NCBI GenBank assembly: GCA_007119345.1
Contig: SKPV01000076.1
Span: forward strand, 1-9,800
DNA length: 9,800 bases
Source: Halovivax sp.
Lineage (GTDB): Archaea > Halobacteriota > Halobacteria > Halobacteriales > Natrialbaceae
Reading direction: 5' to 3'
Part shown: one piece after another, positions 5,660-9,800 of the stretch
Layout: the number at the start of each line of letters is the position of its first letter
Position numbering within the stretch: position 1 is the stretch's first letter
Notes under the pieces: generated by a model
Told to the model about the DNA's origin: nothing
What the model saw: the letters and a program-made list of their open reading frames with translations, nothing else
The model's database searches: none
Translations under genes and position numbers: made by a program

Positions 5660-6628
5660 ATGAGCGCCCTGGCACCCGACCCGATCGATCGCATCGACGC
5701 GGGCGAGTGGCCGACGGAGTCCGAGCGGCGGTACGCCGACGCCCAGTCGCGACTCGCGGACCATCACGGCGTGGCGACCGAATCGCTGCTCGTCGAATCG
5801 GCGAGCGCCGGCCGGATCCACGTCCTCGCCGCCGGAAACCCGGACGGCGACCCCGTCATCTTGCTCCACGGGCTCGGCACCACGGCGGCGACGTGGCTCC
5901 CGCTGTTCCCGGCGCTCGCGGACGAGTTCCGGCTCTACGCGCCGGACCGTCCCGGCCGCGGACTGTCGGCCGCGCCGAGCTACGGGGGCCGGGACCTCCG
6001 GGCGTTCATGACGACGTACCTGCGGGACGTCCTCGACGCGCTGGAGGTAGCGCGCCCGCACGTCGTCGGCAACTCGCTCGGGGGCGGCCAGGCGTTCCTC
6101 CTCGCGATCGACCACGACCGGGTCGACCGACTCTGTCTCGTCGGCGGCCCGGCGGGCGTCTCCACGGACATCCCGCTCCCGTTCCGGCTGATGACGATCC
6201 GCGGACTCAACCGCGTCCTCTACTGGCTCATGGGTCGGGGCGACTCGGTCGAGAACGCCCGCGAGCGCATGGCGCGGTTCAACGTCGTCGACGATTCGGC
6301 GATCTCCGAGGAATTCTACGAGGTGCAAGGGTACGGTACGGAGCTCCCGGGGCGCACGCGGAGCCTCCGCTCGCTGCAGACGGCCCAGAGTTCCTTCGGC
6401 CGCCTGCATTCGACGTTCGACATGCGGCGGGAGATCGTCCGCATCGACCGCCCCACGTCGTTCGTCTGGGGTTCCGAGGACTCGTTCTTCGAGCCCGACG
6501 TCGGCCGCCCGGTCGCGAGCCGGATGGCCGACGCCGAGTTCCACGAACTCGACGCGCACGGGCACACGCCCTGGCTCGAGCCGGGCGACGAGGTCGAGCG
6601 GCTGGTGCGGGAGTTCCTGAGCGGGTGA
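5660..6628 (+). CDS. Alpha/beta-fold hydrolase
   Basis: A 322-residue protein with a full alpha/beta-hydrolase triad. VILLHGLGTTAATW holds the oxyanion-hole motif HGLG (70-73); the nucleophile elbow is GNSLGG with Ser139; the acid is Asp274 in WGSEDSFF; the histidine is His302 in AHGHTPWLE. A lid or cap region lies between about 165 and 250. The first 45 residues are an acidic helical extension before the core, and no signal peptide or lipobox is seen, so it is cytoplasmic. It resembles MhpC-like and esterase-like members; Ser rather than Asp as nucleophile rules out a dehalogenase or epoxide hydrolase. The true substrate cannot be read. ATG 5660 is chosen because the TATA box at 5628-5634 lies inside any longer frame. 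It is monocistronic and converges on infB, with 130 bp between stops. Confidence 0.9.
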   Translation: MSALAPDPIDRIDAGEWPTESERRYADAQSRLADHHGVATESLLVESASAGRIHVLAAGNPDGDPVILLHGLGTTAATWLPLFPALADEFRLYAPDRPGRGLSAAPSYGGRDLRAFMTTYLRDVLDALEVARPHVVGNSLGGGQAFLLAIDHDRVDRLCLVGGPAGVSTDIPLPFRLMTIRGLNRVLYWLMGRGDSVENARERMARFNVVDDSAISEEFYEVQGYGTELPGRTRSLRSLQTAQSSFGRLHSTFDMRREIVRIDRPTSFVWGSEDSFFEPDVGRPVASRMADAEFHELDAHGHTPWLEPGDEVERLVREFLSG

Positions 6629-6664
6629 TCGGCGGCCCGCGTGCGGGAGCGAGCGTTATCGGTA

Positions 6665-6719
6665 CCGGCGCCCCAGAGCGCCACCGGCGCTTCCGGCGCG
6701 TAACGAACCCAGTCCAAAA
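6665..6719. terminator. Candidate bidirectional termination region between the hydrolase gene and infB
   Basis: Three copies of CCGGCGC (6665-6671, 6684-6690, 6693-6699) and the pair GGCGC/GCGCC (6667-6671 with 6678-6682) can fold into a small hairpin after the hydrolase stop. For the opposite strand, the A4 at 6716-6719 reads as T4 about 40 bases after the infB stop. Both signals are weak. Confidence 0.25.
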
Positions 6720-6728
6720 GGTCGGTCG

Positions 6729-6782
6729 TCCTACTTGCCCCAGAACGGGCCGCGTCTCCTACTTGCCCCAGAACGGGTCGCG
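6729..6782 (-). repeat. Tandem duplication of the infB 3' end
   Basis: The 26 bases at 6757-6782, which encode the end of aIF5B (Arg-Asp-Pro-Phe-Trp-Gly-Lys-stop), are repeated at 6729-6754 with one mismatch, 28 bp apart. The downstream copy would read Arg-Gly-Pro-Phe-Trp-Gly-Lys-stop but is out of frame with the gene (28 is not a multiple of 3). Confidence 0.93.
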
Positions 6783-8564
6783 CTTCCGGTGTTTCTCGAG
6801 GTACATGTTCAGCGCCTCGCGCTCGTCGCCGGGAATCTCCTCGGCGAGCTCCTGTTCCAGGATTTTCGCGTGCTTCTCGGGGAGTTCGATCCAGAGCTCG
6901 TCGTCCTCTTCGATGCCGCGGCCGACGGTGGGGCCGTCGATGGCGACGGAGACGCGTTCGCCCGCGCGGGCCTCGTCGACGTCCTCGCCCTGTTCCTGGA
7001 TCCCCTTCACCTGCCCGACGCGCTCGGGCTCGCTCCCCGTCCACTTGACGACCCGTTCGTTGTTCTTCAGGGTGCCCGAGTTGACCTCGACGCCGACGAC
7101 GGCGGGGTCGTTCTGGCGGAACGTGTGGTCGGGGAGGATCCGGAAGCGGGCGGGCCGGGTGATGTTCTGGAGGACGGTGTCCTGCTGGGCGCGCTCGATC
7201 TCCGCGACGTACTCCTCGTACTCCTCGACGAGCTGGTAGATGACCCGGTCGGTGAACAGCGTGACGTCGTCGATCTCGGCCCGGTCCTCGGCGTCGTCGA
7301 GGACGTCGACGTTGAACCCGAGGATGACCTGCTCTTTGGGGTCGTCGGCGGTCGAGGCGACGGAGACGTCCCGCGGGGCGACGTCGCCCACCTCGGCGCG
7401 GACGATGGGCACCTCGGCTTCGCCGAGGGCGTCGGCCATCGCCTCGAGGCTGCCGAGGGTGTCGGCCTTGACGACGACGCCGTCCTCGTCGGTCTCGACG
7501 GCGATGTCGGCGAGCTCGGCCTCGACGTCCGCGATCACGTCGTCGATGTCGCGGTCGCGGACCACGCGCACCGGCGCGCCCGCCATCGCGTCGTCCAGTT
7601 CGGGTGCGGCGACCTTGATCCCGGCCGCGGCGGCGACCTCGTCGACCTTCTCGAAGCGGCTCTCGGTGCGGATCTCCGCCAGCGGGCGGGGCTGGAGCAG
7701 CGCCCGCACGTCGGTGACGATGGGTTCGCTCTGTCCGCCGACGACGAGCCTGTCGTCGGCCCGGATCGTCCCGTCGTAGAGGACGATGTCGACCGTCTTG
7801 CCGAATCCCTTCTCGTCTTTGACCTCGAGGACGGTGCCGACGCCGGGGCCGCCGACGTCGATCTCCATCTCCGCTTTCATGTACCGCTGGGAGAGGCCCA
7901 TCATCACCGCGAGCAGGTCCGGCACGCCCTCGCCGGTCATCGCCGAGACGGGGACGACGCCGACGTTGCGCTGGAAGTTCTGGACCCGCCAGTAGAGGTC
8001 GGCGGAGAAGCCCTCGTCGGAGAGCTGGCCGATGATCTCGTAGAGTCGCTCGTCGAGGTCGCCCCGAACCCGGTCGGACTGGTTCTCGTAGGTCTCCTGG
8101 ACCGGGGCGTCCTCGGTTTGGTTCCAGCCGGGGACGGTGTCGATCTTGTTCGCGGCGACGATGAACGGCGTCGAGGACCGCCGCAGGATGTCGAGCGCCT
8201 CGACGGTCTGGGGCTGGAAGCCGTCGTTGACGTCGACGACGAGGATGGCGATGTCCGCCAGCGCGCCGCCGCGCGAGCGGAGGGTGGTGAACGAGTGGTG
8301 TCCCGGCGTGTCGATGAACAGCAGGCCGGGGAGGTCGAAGTCGTCGGGATCGACGAGCTCGCCGGCGATCCCGGAGATGACGTCGAGGGGGACGGCCGTC
8401 GCGCCGATGTGCTGGGTGATGGCGCCCGCCTCGCCCTCGATCACCGCCGAGCCGCGGATCTGATCGAGGAGGCTGGTCTTGCCGTGATCGACGTGTCCGA
8501 GCACGGCGACGATCGGCGTCCGGAGGGAGGCGACGTCAGGCGCGTTAGTTGTTGTGTCCGACAT
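6759..8564 (-). CDS. infB: Translation initiation factor aIF5B/IF2
   Basis: A 601-residue GTPase, the usual archaeal length, without the long N-terminal extension of bacterial IF2 or eukaryotic eIF5B. G motifs: G1 GHVDHGKT at 23-30, G2 with the conserved threonine 56 in ITQHIGAT, G3 DTPGHH at 85-90, G4 NKID at 139-142, G5 SAMTGEG near 210. Then come domain II (about 230-330), domain III with ADTLGSLEAM, and domain IV with the ending RDPFWGK. It joins the ribosomal subunits and positions initiator tRNA, acting also as a checkpoint in late small-subunit maturation. No intein is present. The start is MSDTTTNAPDV at 8564: the frame is open to 8627, but the TATA-like box at 8612-8616 lies inside that extension. 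A hairpin sits in the short leader. Its 3' end is duplicated past the stop. It diverges from the PRC-barrel/nob1 pair. Confidence 0.97.
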   Translation of the reverse strand: MSDTTTNAPDVASLRTPIVAVLGHVDHGKTSLLDQIRGSAVIEGEAGAITQHIGATAVPLDVISGIAGELVDPDDFDLPGLLFIDTPGHHSFTTLRSRGGALADIAILVVDVNDGFQPQTVEALDILRRSSTPFIVAANKIDTVPGWNQTEDAPVQETYENQSDRVRGDLDERLYEIIGQLSDEGFSADLYWRVQNFQRNVGVVPVSAMTGEGVPDLLAVMMGLSQRYMKAEMEIDVGGPGVGTVLEVKDEKGFGKTVDIVLYDGTIRADDRLVVGGQSEPIVTDVRALLQPRPLAEIRTESRFEKVDEVAAAAGIKVAAPELDDAMAGAPVRVVRDRDIDDVIADVEAELADIAVETDEDGVVVKADTLGSLEAMADALGEAEVPIVRAEVGDVAPRDVSVASTADDPKEQVILGFNVDVLDDAEDRAEIDDVTLFTDRVIYQLVEEYEEYVAEIERAQQDTVLQNITRPARFRILPDHTFRQNDPAVVGVEVNSGTLKNNERVVKWTGSEPERVGQVKGIQEQGEDVDEARAGERVSVAIDGPTVGRGIEEDDELWIELPEKHAKILEQELAEEIPGDEREALNMYLEKHRKRDPFWGK

Positions 8565-8570
8565 GCTAAC

Positions 8571-8616
8571 CACCAGAGAAGGCTCTTGGTGAACGGTCCG
8601 CGGGGCGGCAGTTAAA
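8571..8616 (-). promoter_or_regulatory. infB promoter and leader hairpin
   Basis: The complement of 8612-8616 reads TTTAA, a TATA-like box about 50 bp before the infB ATG, which predicts a start near 8588 and a leader of about 24 nt, unlike the leaderless neighbours. Within it CACCAAGAG (complement of 8583-8591) can pair with CTCTGGTG (complement of 8571-8578) around a 4-base loop with one bulged base. The GGTGG next to the ATG, a weak Shine-Dalgarno-like string, would be part of this stem. Confidence 0.45.
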
Positions 8617-8700
8617 CCCATCGTCACGGGCCAGCGCGCCGGCCGCGCGACGGTCCGTCGCGGCGGGTACCCGTCGCCGGGGTCGGCGTCGCGGGACGGG

Positions 8701-8749
8701 CTCGCGGCTCGCGGTTCGCTTCGCTCGCGGCTCGCGGTTCGCTTCGCTC
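8701..8749. repeat. 23-bp tandem repeat, two perfect copies, in the infB/PRC-barrel intergenic region
   Basis: The units at 8704-8726 and 8727-8749 are identical and made of cgctcgcgg-type words common in haloarchaeal intergenic DNA. A hairpin ACGGC-TTT-GCCGT follows at 8750-8762, and a 7-bp inverted repeat CGAGGCC/GGCCTCG at 8772-8778 and 8791-8797. I see no gene in 8565-8921; its short frames are Arg/Glu-rich and repetitive. Confidence 0.85.
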
Positions 8750-8862
8750 ACGGCTTTGCCGTTCGCTTTCTCGAGGCCTCGCTACCGCTCGGCCTCGCAC
8801 CCGCTCACCGTTCGCATTTCCGAGGCGTTCGCTCACGTCGTTCGCTCGCGCCTCGCTCTCGA

Positions 8863-8898
8863 CAGACGTCCGTCTGACGTCCCCCGTGGTGTTTAATA
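8863..8898 (+). promoter_or_regulatory. PRC-barrel/nob1 promoter with an upstream palindrome
   Basis: TTTAATA at 8892-8898 is a good TATA box, about 27 bp before the ATG at 8922, so the mRNA is probably leaderless. CAGACG-TC-CGTCTG, a perfect inverted repeat, lies at 8863-8876, 15 bp before the box, a plausible regulator site. Confidence 0.6.
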
Positions 8899-8921
8899 GC
8901 GACTAGTCTGAACGGACGTAC

Positions 8922-9167
8922 ATGAGCGAAATACTCGCCGAGAACCTGTCGGGCAAGTCGGTGATGGGCTCGGACGGCACCGAGCTCGGGCTGCTCTACA
9001 ACATCACGATGGACCTCAGCTCCGGCCAGCTCTACGATCTGGTCGTCGAGCCGGACGAGGAACTCCCCACGCGGTCGGTCGACCTCGAGCGAGACGACGC
9101 CGGTCGCTTCCGGGTGCCCGTCTCCCGGGTCAAGGCCGTGAAGGATTACATCGTCGTCGAGCGCTGA
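8922..9167 (+). CDS. cdpB2: PRC-barrel domain protein, CdpB-type (probable cell-division adaptor)
   Basis: An 81-residue protein that is a single PRC barrel: MSEILAENLSGKSVMGSDG, then ELGLLYNITMDLSSGQLYDL, the acidic loop VEPDEELPTR, and the closing strands FRVPVSRVKAV and DYIVVER. It has no signal or membrane segment. Small PRC-barrel proteins of this kind in Haloferax volcanii (CdpB1 and CdpB2) join with the membrane protein CdpA to anchor FtsZ rings and the divisome. CdpB2 there is, as I recall, the neighbour of infB, so this place suggests the CdpB2 orthologue; the symbol rests on that synteny and on size, not on an alignment. The stop is 23 bp before nob1 with no promoter between, so the two are probably one transcript. 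Confidence 0.8.
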   Translation: MSEILAENLSGKSVMGSDGTELGLLYNITMDLSSGQLYDLVVEPDEELPTRSVDLERDDAGRFRVPVSRVKAVKDYIVVER

Positions 9168-9190
9168 GTCCCGGAACACGTTACTCTCGC

Positions 9191-9649
9191 ATGTACGTTC
9201 TCGATTCGTCGGCCTTTATCCACGACTTCCACACCACCGAACAGACGGCGACCATCCCGCTCGTCCGCGAGGAACTCGTCGACGAGAGCGCCTACCGCTA
9301 CGACGCCATGGAGGGCTCGGGGATGCACATCCACATCCCCAACGACGACACCACCGAGAAGGTCCGTCGGGCCGCCCGCGAGTCCGGCGACCTGGACGTC
9401 CTCTCGGATACCGACGTCCGGCTGGTGGCGGCCGCGTTCGAACTCGACGGGATCCTCGTCACGGACGACTACGCGATGCAGAACGTCGCGGAGAAGCTCT
9501 CGGTGGCGGTGGAGTTCATCGCCCGCGAGGGAATCGCGGAGCAGCGCGACTGGCGCTTCCAGTGTCAGGGCTGTGGCCGCGAGTTCGACGAGCAGAAAGA
9601 GCGGTGTCCGATCTGTGGCACCGAACTGCGTCGCAAGAACCCGTCCTGA
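9191..9649 (+). CDS. nob1: Endoribonuclease Nob1 (rRNA 3'-end maturation)
   Basis: A 152-residue protein with a PIN domain and a C-terminal zinc ribbon, the standard archaeal Nob1 layout and length. PIN acidic residues: Asp5 in YVLDSSAF, probably Glu28 in VREEL, Asp73/Asp75 in SDTD and Asp92/Asp93 in VTDDYAMQ. The zinc ribbon has Cys125 and Cys128 (CQGC) and Cys139 and Cys142 (CPIC). Nob1 makes the final cut at the 3' end of 16S-type rRNA in the pre-small-subunit particle. It probably depends on the promoter at 8892-8898, since no TATA box fits its own ATG. aIF5B, which promotes or checks the same step (in eukaryotes eIF5B stimulates Nob1 cleavage), is encoded by the divergent infB. Its 3' end is repeated just past the stop. 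Confidence 0.95.
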   Translation: MYVLDSSAFIHDFHTTEQTATIPLVREELVDESAYRYDAMEGSGMHIHIPNDDTTEKVRRAARESGDLDVLSDTDVRLVAAAFELDGILVTDDYAMQNVAEKLSVAVEFIAREGIAEQRDWRFQCQGCGREFDEQKERCPICGTELRRKNPS

Positions 9650-9715
9650 CGGTTCCGGCCCACTCGGTCTCGAGAACTCGTCCTGACGGCTCCGAACCAC
9701 TCCGTCGCGAGAACT
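9642..9715. repeat. 37-bp imperfect tandem duplication starting in the nob1 3' end
   Basis: 9642-9678 and 9679-9715 match at 32 of 37 positions. The first unit begins CGTCCTGACGG, covering the last sense codon and the stop of nob1; the second begins with the same 11 bases. The 32 matching positions include the ending CGAGAACT. The rest of 9716-9763 shows no gene. Confidence 0.85.
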
Positions 9716-9763
9716 CGGCCTGGCGACCTCTCGGTCGGCGCCGCCGCTCGCCGGATTGGGTCC

Positions 9764-9800
9764 GGCCGTCATCGACGCGCCCGGTCAGGCCGTCATCGAC
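9764..9800. repeat. 13-bp direct repeat at the right edge
   Basis: GGCCGTCATCGAC occurs at 9764-9776 and 9788-9800, 24 bp apart. On the minus strand the outer copy leads into a TGA (complement of 9785-9787), reading Ser-Met-Thr-Ala-stop, so it may be the end of a leftward gene beyond the window. This is not provable here. Confidence 0.5.

Noticed and set aside
5421..5694. Short ORFs on both strands before the hydrolase gene
   Set aside because: No motif, ends run into the neighbouring genes, and the region holds promoter elements.
6735..8615. Plus-strand 626-codon frame opposite infB
   Set aside because: Mirror of infB codons, dominated by Asp, Val, Leu and Gly without any motif.
8565..8627. 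Upstream starts for infB
   Set aside because: They lie before or across the TATA-like box; family members begin near MSDTT and the added residues show no conserved motif.
9146..9772. Minus-strand 208-codon frame over nob1
   Set aside because: Shadow of nob1, which has intact PIN and zinc-ribbon motifs.

Overview
The window is about 9.8 kb of very GC-rich DNA from a halophilic archaeon (class Halobacteria). The evidence is the acidic predicted proteins, G/C-ending codons, TATA-like boxes about 27 bp before start codons with almost no leader, absence of Shine-Dalgarno motifs, and archaeal markers: a Pan ATPase with an HbYX-type tail, aIF5B/IF2, Nob1, a pyruvoyl arginine decarboxylase and a small PRC-barrel protein. 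The genus cannot be fixed from the sequence.

Layout, left to right. (1) The N-terminal part of a leftward gene, possibly an M28-type peptidase, diverges from pepF (M3 oligoendopeptidase F, +). (2) About 450 bp after pepF hold the remains of a small multi-pass membrane protein with a frame break and no start, then the promoter of pan (+), which carries a perfect 11-3-11 inverted repeat. (3) pdaD (+) ends inside a small terminator-like hairpin and is followed by a DUF5811-like gene (+). (4) Converging on it is a leftward pair: a 68-aa two-helix membrane protein and an overlapping acidic ORF built on a four-copy 30-bp tandem repeat. (5) An alpha/beta hydrolase (+) converges on infB (-, aIF5B). 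(6) After a 357-bp repeat- and hairpin-rich divergent intergenic region come a CdpB-like PRC-barrel gene and nob1, both +, 23 bp apart and probably co-transcribed.

Functionally the segment is a housekeeping neighbourhood: protein turnover (PepF for peptides, Pan for feeding the 20S proteasome), agmatine synthesis (PdaD), translation initiation (aIF5B), 18S/16S-type rRNA 3'-end maturation (Nob1) and probably cell division (PRC-barrel). aIF5B and Nob1 both act late in small-subunit maturation, so their closeness makes sense.

I see no mobile element, CRISPR array, tRNA or defence system, and no clearly new multi-gene system. The unusual material is fine-scale: the 3' ends of both infB and nob1 are tandemly duplicated just beyond their stop codons, the pan start region is a perfect palindrome, pdaD's stop codon sits inside a hairpin, and the window has several in-register minisatellites.
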